DNA of 64,000 bases, from NCBI GenBank assembly GCA_018222405.1, contig JAAFAI010000009.1:1-64000 (forward strand). Reading direction: 5' to 3'. Shown in pieces: positions 56,769 to 64,000 of this stretch. The notes below the pieces were generated by a model. The model was not told the origin of the DNA. It saw only the letters and a list, made by a program, of their open reading frames with translations, and did not search any database. The translations under genes and the position numbers were made by a program. The stretch's first letter is position 1; each line of letters begins with the position of its first letter. The DNA comes from Gammaproteobacteria bacterium (lineage in GTDB: Bacteria > Pseudomonadota > Gammaproteobacteria > Enterobacterales > Alteromonadaceae).

Positions 56769-56855
56769 TTGTGGTGTAAACATAGTAGGATGATGTTTTA
56801 TATTAGATTTTTAATATATTTAACGGTAAAACGGCTTGTGAAGCACATTGAGCTG

Positions 56856-56869
56856 TGTCAAATTTGACA
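56856..56869. promoter_or_regulatory. perfect palindrome between sqr and fisR
   Basis: TGTCAAATTTGACA is a perfect 14-bp palindrome of form TGTCA-N4-TGACA, 49 bp before the fisR ATG and about 95 bp before the sqr sigma-54-like promoter. It is a candidate binding site of the FisR-like activator itself, serving sqr activation and possibly autoregulation. Confidence 0.6.
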
Positions 56870-56917
56870 ACCAAGCTCAGCTTTCAGCTGCCATATTTGT
56901 CTCAGGAGAAAGGGGTT

Positions 56918-58222
56918 ATGAACGCATCGCTTATTCAGTCAATGATTAACGCCATTGATAAACCAGCGATATTCATTACCAATGATTACGTTATTCAGGC
57001 GGTTAACGATGCCTATCGTGAAACTTATGATACCGAAGTTATCATTGGTAACAGCACCTGTTATGCTATATCCCACCACAACGATGCCCCCTGCGACCAG
57101 CGTGGTGAAGAATGTCCTTTAGCCCAGTGTCAGAAAACCAACCGGCCCAGCAGTGTGGTGCACATTCACAACACCAATGATGGCAAAACCTATTGCGATA
57201 TCTTAATGAAGCCGGTGCGTGATGAAGATGGTATGACCATAGGCTACCTGGAAATCCTCGATCGCATTAGCTACGCCGCTGCCGACTCGCAGAAGAACAA
57301 AATGATTGGCGGTTCAGACAACTTTAAACAAATGCTTAATCGCATTAACCGAGCTGCACAGTCGGAGATTGCGGTTTTACTGCAAGGCGAAACCGGCGCG
57401 GGTAAAGAGCTGGTCGCTCAGGCCGTTCACCAGTCCAGCCGCCGTAAAGACAAACCTTTTGTGGTAATTGAATGTACCGGATTAAACGAAAGCTTGTTTG
57501 AGTCTGAACTGTTTGGCTATGAAAAGGGCGCGTTTACCGGAGCAACTAACAGCAAGAAAGGCCTTATCGAAGTGGCCAACGGCGGCACCGTGTTCTTCGA
57601 CGAAATTGGTGACGTACCGCTTAATATGCAGGTTAAGCTGCTGCGCTTGCTGGAAACTCAGTGCTACCGCCCGGTTGGCGGCTTAAAACAAAAGAAGGCA
57701 GACTTTCGGCTGGTATGCGCTAGTCACAAAAACCTGCTGGCGATGGTGGAAAAAGGCGAGTTTCGTCAGGACTTGTATTTCCGTATTGCCGGCTTTCCTA
57801 TCTACCTGCCTGCATTACGCGAACGAAAATCGGATATTCCCCTGTTGTGTAAGCATTTCCTGTCGGGAAGTGAGCATCGACATAAGCACTTTAGCGAGCG
57901 GGCACTGCAAACCCTGTCGCAATACAGCTTTCCGGGCAACATCCGCGAACTAAAGAGTATTGTGGAACAGGCGGCACTGATGTCGAACGATGACGATATA
58001 CTGGTTAGTGATCTGCCGCCGCAGATCCTTGGGGTTGGCCCGGCCGAAACCCAGGCTATAGCGGAAGACATTATGCCGCTCGAGCAGGCCGAACAGGTGT
58101 ATCTGGAAAAAATCTGTAAGCACTTCGATGGTAGCCCGGATGAACTTGCCAATAAACTTGATGTAAGTACTCGCACACTCTACAGAAAGCTACAAAGATA
58201 CAATATTAAACTTAAAGGTTGA
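56918..58222 (+). CDS. fisR: FisR-like sigma-54-dependent sulfane-sulfur-sensing activator
   Basis: Enhancer-binding protein of 434 residues. The ATG at 56918 is chosen because AGGAG lies nine bases upstream; a GTG at 56855 would run through the palindrome. An N-terminal PAS domain (about 1-120) carries Cys48, Cys59 and Cys66, with the same 11- and 7-residue spacing as Cys53/64/71 of Cupriavidus FisR, which senses sulfane sulfur. The AAA+ domain has Walker A GETGAGKE (157) and the sigma-54 contact GAFTGA (204-209). A Fis-type HTH ([15 protein letters not shown]) ends it. It is divergent from sqr, supporting the identification. Confidence 0.85.
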   Translation: MNASLIQSMINAIDKPAIFITNDYVIQAVNDAYRETYDTEVIIGNSTCYAISHHNDAPCDQRGEECPLAQCQKTNRPSSVVHIHNTNDGKTYCDILMKPVRDEDGMTIGYLEILDRISYAAADSQKNKMIGGSDNFKQMLNRINRAAQSEIAVLLQGETGAGKELVAQAVHQSSRRKDKPFVVIECTGLNESLFESELFGYEKGAFTGATNSKKGLIEVANGGTVFFDEIGDVPLNMQVKLLRLLETQCYRPVGGLKQKKADFRLVCASHKNLLAMVEKGEFRQDLYFRIAGFPIYLPALRERKSDIPLLCKHFLSGSEHRHKHFSERALQTLSQYSFPGNIRELKSIVEQAALMSNDDDILVSDLPPQILGVGPAETQAIAEDIMPLEQAEQVYLEKICKHFDGSPDELANKLDVSTRTLYRKLQRYNIKLKG

Positions 58223-58967
58223 TGATCCCCTGATACAACAGGCGCACCGCAAGCACCGATAAAATTAACTTAAAAGCCAGCTTAAACTTATCTGCAGGAA
58301 TGCGGTTAAGGAGTTTCAGGCCCAGCCAGGTACCAATCGCACCGCTGACAATCATAGCCACGACTAACGGCAGCCATTGCCAGAACGAAAACCCTACCAT
58401 GGTAAACACCACCGCTTTTAAACTGTGCTGAAAGGTCATGCAGTTAGCAAATGTGGAGGTATGGGTCATTTTGTTATAACCGTTGCGGTACACCACGGAA
58501 GCCACCATGGGCCCGCTGGCGCCAACAAACATGCTAAGAAAAGTGGTTAGCGCACCGGCAATGATGCGGCCCGGGCGCGACATCTCCCGCGGACTGGGTT
58601 TAAGCCCCCACACCATGAGCAGCAAAAAAACGGCAATGGCCAGCTGGATAATCGCCAATGGCAGTTGTACTACCACAAAGGAGGCGGCTATCGCCCCCAG
58701 GATAGTCCCTAAGGCAAAGTACTTAAACATCGCCCGATCGAGATATTTAAATGTCATTACCGCGCGGCTGGCATTAGAGCCCAGTTGCACGAGGCCATGC
58801 ACCGGAATTAACGCAGCAATGGGTATTACCGATGCCATCACCACCAGCAAAAGCATGCCGCCGCCCAATCCCATAGTACCGGTCACAAATGAAGTAAATC
58901 CTGCCAGTAAAATGAGTCCCAGCGCCGTATAAAGGTCCAGAACTCCGGCAGTTAACAGTGTTTCCAT
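58212..58967 (-). CDS. TauE/SafE-family exporter 2
   Basis: Inner-membrane protein of 251 residues from the ATG at 58967, with about eight helices and the family motif GTMGLGGGMLLLVVMASV. A second motif copy is GASGPMVASVVYRNG. It is convergent with fisR and overlaps its end by 11 bp. Its place beside the sulfide genes suggests export of sulfite or a related sulfur anion. The ribosome-binding site is weak and upstream alternative starts exist. Confidence 0.82.
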   Translation of the reverse strand: METLLTAGVLDLYTALGLILLAGFTSFVTGTMGLGGGMLLLVVMASVIPIAALIPVHGLVQLGSNASRAVMTFKYLDRAMFKYFALGTILGAIAASFVVVQLPLAIIQLAIAVFLLLMVWGLKPSPREMSRPGRIIAGALTTFLSMFVGASGPMVASVVYRNGYNKMTHTSTFANCMTFQHSLKAVVFTMVGFSFWQWLPLVVAMIVSGAIGTWLGLKLLNRIPADKFKLAFKLILSVLAVRLLYQGIINL

Positions 58968-59135
58968 CACAAACCACAAAGTCGCATTCAATCCTGACTA
59001 TGATTCTCACCAGGCCTGAAATACTTTGCAACCAAATAAACCGCTATTTCGTCTGATAAAACCTGTTTATGGCTCACATTCACTGGTAACTTAATCTTTC
59101 TTACATAACAACAACGACAGTAATTACTTAAAATC

Positions 59136-61304
59136 ATGAATAAAATGCTTCTTTCTCTGTCTGTTGCCACCGTGCTGCTTGCGGCCTGTAGCGACGACAA
59201 AACGCCAGAAAAACAAATAGAACCTGCAACGCCTATGAATTTATCGACATCTGTTACCCCACCGGTGGCGAAAAAAGAATCCTACGAATTAACTGCTCAC
59301 GGCGATACCCGGGTAGATGATTATTACTGGATGCGCGACGATTCACGCACTGATGCAGAAGTGCTGTCGCACCTGGAAAAAGAAAACAGCTACGCTGATG
59401 CCGTGCTTGCGCCGCTCGAAAAACAGACCGACTCACTTTATGAGGAAATGATCGCCCGCATCCCAAAGGACGACTCTTCTGTACCTTATAAAAAGAATGG
59501 CTACTGGTACCAGACGCACTATGTGGGCGACGGCGAATACCCTATTTACGTCCGCAAAAAACAAACGGACGGTGAAGAAACCGTATTACTCAACGGTAAT
59601 AAAATGGCCGAAGGCGAGAGCTACTTCAGCATAGGCTCCTTTGAAGCCAGCCCGAATAATGAGCTACTGGCCTACTCTGTGGATACAGTCAGCCGCCGCT
59701 TATACACCGTATACGTAAAAAACATTGCTACCGGAGAGGTGTATGCCGACACCCTGACCGACACCACTGGCCAGGTTTACTGGGCTAACGATAACCAGAC
59801 CCTGTATTACATCAAGCGTGATAAGCAAACCCTGCTGGGCTCGCAGGTTTTCCGCCATACTCTGGGGACTGATCAGGCCGATGACGAACTGGTTTATGAA
59901 GAAACCGACACGACTTTCTACACTTCATTAGGTAAAAGTAAGGACGGGGAAGTTATCTTCATTAATCACAGCAATACCGACATGTCTGGCGTAACGCTAA
60001 TTGATGCCAACAATGCTGAGGCCACCCCAACGCCATTTTATCCCATTGAGCCGGACCATGAGTATTCCATCGAAAAGCATGGCGACGAATATTACGTGTT
60101 AACCAACTGGCAGGCCGATAACTACCGCATTATGAAAGTCGCTGCTGATAGCACCCAGGACCGCAGCAGCTGGCAGGAAGTGGTAGCTCATAACCCTGAC
60201 ATTTATATCAGCAGCCTGGAAGTTCTGCAGGACTACCTGGTGTATAAAGCCAAAGAGAATGGCTATTTACGCCTTGAAGCCATGTCGCTGAAAGACGGCT
60301 CACTGCGCACCATCCCCACTGAAGATCCAATTTATACTGCAGGATTTACCGGCAATACCCAAAGTGACACTAATACTGTCAGAATTTACTATGCGTCGTT
60401 AACCACGCCGCCCAGTACCTTTGATATTGACCTGGAAACCCTGCAAAGCGAACTGAAAAAGCAAAACAAGGTTGGTGACGACTTTAATGCTGCGGACTAC
60501 CAGTCAGAACGCCTGATGATCACTGCTCGCGACGGTAAAAAAGTACCGGTTTCACTGGTTTATCGTAAATCGACCTTTAAAAAAGACGGTACTAACCCGC
60601 TCTTCCAGTACGGTTATGGCTCATACGGTTCAACCATGGACCCTACCTTTGTGTCGTCCTGGTTATCAATGCTGGACCGGGGCTTTGTGGTGGCCATTGC
60701 CCATATCCGTGGCAGCCAGATGCTCGGTACCCAGTGGTACGAAGACGGTAAAATGGGCAATAAAATGAACACCTTTACCGACTTTATTGATGTAACCAAA
60801 GGACTGATTGAACAAGGTTATGCCGACCCGAGTCGCGTATTTGCTGAAGGCGGCAGTGCCGGTGGCTTATTAATGGGCGCAGTGGCCAATATGGCACCTG
60901 AACTGTACACCGCAATAGCAGCCCACGTACCTTTTGTGGATGTGGTAACGACCATGAGTGATGCCAGTATTCCGCTAACTACCGGCGAGTACACGGAATG
61001 GGGTAACCCGGCCAATAAAGAAGAGTATGAGTATATGCTTTCCTACTCACCTTACGATCAGGTGAAAAAGCAGGATTATCCGCATATGTTTGTAACCACT
61101 GGCTTACATGACTCACAGGTTCAGTACTTCGAGCCGATGAAGTGGGTAGCCAAACTGCGGGACTACAAAACCGATGACAATCTGCTGCTATTCATTACCA
61201 ATATGGAAGCCGGCCATGGCGGTGCATCAGGGCGCTTCAAGCGTTATGAGCAACGGGCGAAGGAATATGCCTTTTTCTTCCACCTGGCAGGCATAGAGCT
61301 TTAA
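59136..61304 (+). CDS. lipoprotein oligopeptidase B (S9A family)
   Basis: Serine peptidase of the prolyl oligopeptidase family, OpB type, expected to cut short peptides after basic residues. The 722-residue product has a beta-propeller domain beginning after RVDDYYWMRDD and a C-terminal alpha/beta hydrolase with Ser574 in EGGSAGGLLMG, Asp in GLHDSQVQY and His in GHGGASGRF. Unusually it has a lipoprotein signal peptide (lipobox LAAC, Cys18), so it acts in the envelope; classical PtrB is cytosolic. Confidence 0.92.
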   Translation: MNKMLLSLSVATVLLAACSDDKTPEKQIEPATPMNLSTSVTPPVAKKESYELTAHGDTRVDDYYWMRDDSRTDAEVLSHLEKENSYADAVLAPLEKQTDSLYEEMIARIPKDDSSVPYKKNGYWYQTHYVGDGEYPIYVRKKQTDGEETVLLNGNKMAEGESYFSIGSFEASPNNELLAYSVDTVSRRLYTVYVKNIATGEVYADTLTDTTGQVYWANDNQTLYYIKRDKQTLLGSQVFRHTLGTDQADDELVYEETDTTFYTSLGKSKDGEVIFINHSNTDMSGVTLIDANNAEATPTPFYPIEPDHEYSIEKHGDEYYVLTNWQADNYRIMKVAADSTQDRSSWQEVVAHNPDIYISSLEVLQDYLVYKAKENGYLRLEAMSLKDGSLRTIPTEDPIYTAGFTGNTQSDTNTVRIYYASLTTPPSTFDIDLETLQSELKKQNKVGDDFNAADYQSERLMITARDGKKVPVSLVYRKSTFKKDGTNPLFQYGYGSYGSTMDPTFVSSWLSMLDRGFVVAIAHIRGSQMLGTQWYEDGKMGNKMNTFTDFIDVTKGLIEQGYADPSRVFAEGGSAGGLLMGAVANMAPELYTAIAAHVPFVDVVTTMSDASIPLTTGEYTEWGNPANKEEYEYMLSYSPYDQVKKQDYPHMFVTTGLHDSQVQYFEPMKWVAKLRDYKTDDNLLLFITNMEAGHGGASGRFKRYEQRAKEYAFFFHLAGIEL

Positions 61305-61308
61305 GTTA

Positions 61309-61341
61309 AAGGCCCGGTTAACACCATGTTAGCCGGGCTTA
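61309..61341. terminator. bidirectional terminator between oligopeptidase and cyclase genes
   Basis: GCCCGG-TTAAC-accat-GTTA-GCCGGGC forms a long stem followed by TTATT on the plus strand and AACTTAA on the other side. It lies between two convergent genes, 8 and 1 bases from their stops, and fits both. Confidence 0.75.
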
Positions 61342-62760
61342 TTATGGCTCTGCACAGTGCAAAGCCGTCTGATTTCGACCTTCCCGCTTAGCTTTCAGCA
61401 GTTGTCTGTCGGCTTCATCAAACGCTCTCTGAAATCCTTCACATTCATCTACCCTGGCAATTCCAAAACTACAGGACACAGCCAGTTCTGGTTCTGAAAA
61501 AGTAAGCTCTGCAATCCCCTGGCGTATCGTTTCAGCCACAGAGAACGCATTCTCTATGGAGGTTTGCGGCAGCAGCAACATAAATTCGTCACCGCCGAAG
61601 CGACCGAAGATATCACTGCTGCGAATTTTGTTGCGCACCAGGGTGGCCAGCTCACGAAGCACTTCATCACCAGCCAGATGGCCAAACCGGTCGTTGATTT
61701 GTTTAAACTTATCCACATCAAACAATATTAACGCTGTTTGGTGACCATAGCGTTTAGCATGTTTAAGATGTTGTTCAGTGAGCGCAATAAAGTGCTGCCG
61801 CATGACTGCTTTGGTCAGGAAATCGGTTTTAGCTTCAACATGTAGTTCGCGGTTATCTGCTACCAACGCAGGCACAGACATGGCAAAGTAAGCACTGCTG
61901 GCAATCACATTGATGGCCACCTGATAAATATAGGCTTGTTCAGAAACCCCCAGAATGCTTACCATCAGCGCCAGCAAGAAACTGAGCATTGCCAGACTAG
62001 CGGCCATCCGTATAGGCGACTCCGTAAAAACGATCCACATTTGTGGCAGGGTCAGAAAGAAAATCAGACAGGCGATTTCCGATGACTGATAGTGGTCGGC
62101 CAGTACTACGACCCCTACCATCAGCGCCCAACTAAATACCAGCTTGCCAGCAAAAGAACTAAAGCGACTCTCGGTTTTAGGCTGGAAATTGAGTGCAGAC
62201 AGCAATCCCCGGCGCGGATAGATGCGATTCACAATGCCGATAAAAACCGGCACCAGCACCAGGATCCCGGACATATCACCAATCCACCAGGCCAGACTGG
62301 TTGCTAAAAACGACTTCAGTTGCGGCCCACCAAATAATAACAGTACACCGGCGGTTGCCATAACCAGGCTGGAAGTAGCCACCGTCAGTAAAAACCGCAT
62401 CACCGGCGCATATAAATTATGGTGGCTTATCCGGTCAATCGAGCCGCGTAGCAAATTGGCACTCACGCCGTAGACCAGGCAATGCAGCAAGGCAAACTGA
62501 CTACCGGCAATCAGCAGTTGTTGCAGTGAGCGCTGGTCATTATATATCAGGCTTTCCCAACCGGTAGACAACACGCAGGCAATGAACATGGCCGGCAATG
62601 CGTGCCACCTGAGCAGCAGAAAACAGGTAAACGTAAAACCAGCCGGCGGGAACCAGATACTGGCATGGGGGGCATACTCAGTAAAAACGGACAAGCGCCA
62701 TAGCACCAGCCAGGTTAATACCAATAACGAATGTTTAAATACTGCAGTAATTTTTTCCAT
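61342..62760 (-). CDS. MASE1-domain diguanylate cyclase
   Basis: Integral-membrane c-di-GMP synthase. From the ATG at 62760 it is 472 residues; a GTG at 62772 is possible. The N-terminus is a MASE1 domain with about eight to nine helices (HASIWFPPAGFTFTCFLLL is a typical start). The C-terminal GGDEF domain has FDVDKFKQINDRFGHLAGD and an intact GGDEF, with the I-site RSSD five residues before. Its ligand is unknown. This is the third diguanylate cyclase in the window. Confidence 0.9.
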   Translation of the reverse strand: MEKITAVFKHSLLVLTWLVLWRLSVFTEYAPHASIWFPPAGFTFTCFLLLRWHALPAMFIACVLSTGWESLIYNDQRSLQQLLIAGSQFALLHCLVYGVSANLLRGSIDRISHHNLYAPVMRFLLTVATSSLVMATAGVLLLFGGPQLKSFLATSLAWWIGDMSGILVLVPVFIGIVNRIYPRRGLLSALNFQPKTESRFSSFAGKLVFSWALMVGVVVLADHYQSSEIACLIFFLTLPQMWIVFTESPIRMAASLAMLSFLLALMVSILGVSEQAYIYQVAINVIASSAYFAMSVPALVADNRELHVEAKTDFLTKAVMRQHFIALTEQHLKHAKRYGHQTALILFDVDKFKQINDRFGHLAGDEVLRELATLVRNKIRSSDIFGRFGGDEFMLLLPQTSIENAFSVAETIRQGIAELTFSEPELAVSCSFGIARVDECEGFQRAFDEADRQLLKAKREGRNQTALHCAEP

Positions 62761-62916
62761 TACTATTTGCACTGTTCGCCTTACCGCTCTAACACAGTGA
62801 TAAAACCATCAATATGTTTACTACAAAAATCACATACTAAAATAGTAATACAAATTTACCAGAGTACCTATCCACAGCACCGCTAATACGACTAATTAGC
62901 TACAAAGCCAGCCAGG

Positions 62917-64000
62917 TCAACAGCAATTCCTGCCAGAAAAGGCCTCGCTCCAGTCTTTCCATACCGGCGTCATGCCTACCTGTACAACCGCGTCTGCAAC
63001 CGCTTCGGGTGAGCGTTTATCATCGGTGCTGAACTGCTCAAGCGCTTCATCTTTGGCTGCATAGCCTCCCGGTTGCGTGCTGGATGCGGCGCTCAGACTG
63101 GTGATACCAAATGGCATCAGCTTGTCTCTGACACCAGCCGACTCACGGGTTGATAAACTGATCTCTACATCTGCATTCAGCAGCCGGTGTACGCAAATAA
63201 GCTGCAGTAACTGACGATTAGTCATATCCAGTGTACTTACCTTATCTCCCGCATGGGGTCTTAATCGTGGTACCGACAAGCTATAACGGCTGCGCCAGTA
63301 ACGGGATTGCAGATAGTCCAGATGCAGCATAGTAAAATAGCTATCCACACGCCAGTCGTTTAGTCCGATTAATACACCCAGGCCGATTTTGTCCATACCG
63401 GCTCGGGCCAATCGCTCAGGCGTCAGCAGGCGCCAGTCGAAATCCTGTTTATTGCCCCGCGTATGATATTCGGCATAGCGTCGTCGTTGATAAGTCTCCT
63501 GATATACCATCACTGCATCAACGCCCAGGGTTTTCAGTGTCTGGTAGTCACGTTCGGCCAGCGGCTGTACTTCCATCGCCACATAACTGAAGTGCGGTTT
63601 GATCAGCGGCAACACCCGGCGAAAATAGGCCATACCGACTTTACGTTCATGCTCCCCGGTCACCAGTAGTATGCTGTCAAACCCCATCGCTTTGATGGCC
63701 GCCACTTCTGAGTTTATTTCTGGTTCGGACAGGATTTTACGACGAATCGCATTACTCGCCGAGAAGCCGCAATAGGTACACTCATTGGCACACAGGTTTG
63801 ATAAATACAAAGGCACAAAAAACTGCATGGTATGACCAAACCGGCAACGGGTAAGTTGCCTGGCGCGGCTGGCTAATTCCGGCAGGTAGGACTCAGCGGC
63901 CGGCGACAACAACGCCGGCAGGTGCTGCAGGGTTAAGTGTCGCGCATTCAGGGCGACTTCCACCTCTGTAGCGGTACTGGCATAAATGCGCAGCCGAATG
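62917..64000 (-). CDS. thiH: 2-iminoacetate synthase ThiH (partial)
   Basis: Radical-SAM tyrosine lyase that makes dehydroglycine for the thiazole of thiamine. The frame remains open to the window edge: upstream of a GTG at 63963 it reads IRLRIYASTATEV, which aligns to the E. coli ThiH N-terminus, so the true start lies outside. The Fe-S motif CANECTYCGF is intact, as are LVTGEHERKVGM, VMVYQETY and STRESAGVRD. The C-terminus (VWKDWSEAFSGRNCC) is typical apart from a terminal CC. It probably ends a thi operon outside the window. Confidence 0.95.
   Translation of the reverse strand, partial: IRLRIYASTATEVEVALNARHLTLQHLPALLSPAAESYLPELASRARQLTRCRFGHTMQFFVPLYLSNLCANECTYCGFSASNAIRRKILSEPEINSEVAAIKAMGFDSILLVTGEHERKVGMAYFRRVLPLIKPHFSYVAMEVQPLAERDYQTLKTLGVDAVMVYQETYQRRRYAEYHTRGNKQDFDWRLLTPERLARAGMDKIGLGVLIGLNDWRVDSYFTMLHLDYLQSRYWRSRYSLSVPRLRPHAGDKVSTLDMTNRQLLQLICVHRLLNADVEISLSTRESAGVRDKLMPFGITSLSAASSTQPGGYAAKDEALEQFSTDDKRSPEAVADAVVQVGMTPVWKDWSEAFSGRNCC

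Noticed and set aside
58483-58932. 149-codon open frame on the plus strand
   Set aside because: Antisense to the TauE gene; no recognisable domain or ribosome-binding site.

Overview
The window looks like a chromosomal segment of a marine gammaproteobacterium of the order Alteromonadales (Alteromonadaceae-like). This rests on the S10 ribosomal operon order, YebG next to umuDC, an Aer-like PAS chemoreceptor, a LacI/GPH-symporter/GH1/GH3 beta-glucoside cluster, cydABX-DC and E. coli-type ThiH. The genus cannot be fixed from the sequence alone. No rRNA, tRNA, CRISPR array, transposase or prophage was seen. Both ends cut a gene: rplW at the left and thiH at the right.

Layout. 1-2.1 kb: start of the S10 operon (rpsJ, rplC, rplD, rplW) with its leader and promoter. 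2.2-5.8 kb: a small accessory patch with a double-glycine-leader peptide lacking a normal start codon, a small membrane protein, the relic of a duplicated thioesterase gene, a TPR-GGDEF cyclase and the intact thioesterase. 5.8-18.3 kb: a DUF4153 membrane protein, an orphan GAF-GspE ATPase, a 7TM-GGDEF protein, a CBM9-like protein, a PEP-CTERM-like protein, amtB-glnK, a lipoprotein, a solute-binding-like protein, a retropepsin-like protein and an SDR. 18.4-24.7 kb: a very large hybrid sensor/AraC protein whose phospho-acceptor His and Asp are both replaced, a divergent double-glycine peptide, and the SOS pair umuDC / yebG around one LexA box. 24.7-27.6 kb: two chemoreceptors. 27.7-35.2 kb: a beta-glucoside regulon with three matching LacI-type operators. 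35.3-39.5 kb: a zinc-type CDF exporter and a GT2-VTT-GT83 envelope-modification operon behind a PmrA-like box. 39.5-45.1 kb: an RND heavy-metal efflux operon. 45.2-59 kb: a sulfide/persulfide and respiration region. 59-64 kb: a lipoprotein oligopeptidase B, a MASE1-GGDEF protein and thiH.

The most interesting part is 45-59 kb. A sigma-54 activator with a cysteine-bearing PAS domain has the Cys-X10-Cys-X6-Cys spacing known from the sulfane-sulfur sensor FisR. It is divergent from sulfide:quinone oxidoreductase plus two c-type cytochrome genes. Next to these lie the cytochrome bd operon (cydABX-DC), and further left persulfide dioxygenase, a TauE exporter and a DUF442 protein. I can read -24/-12 sigma-54-type promoters upstream of persulfide dioxygenase (good match), cydA (good match) and sqr (one key mismatch). 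TGTCA-N4-TGACA dyads lie about 95-130 bp upstream of the sqr and cydA promoters. I infer a FisR regulon that couples sulfide oxidation to the sulfide-tolerant bd oxidase. The cyd link would be the novel element and rests on motif reading only.
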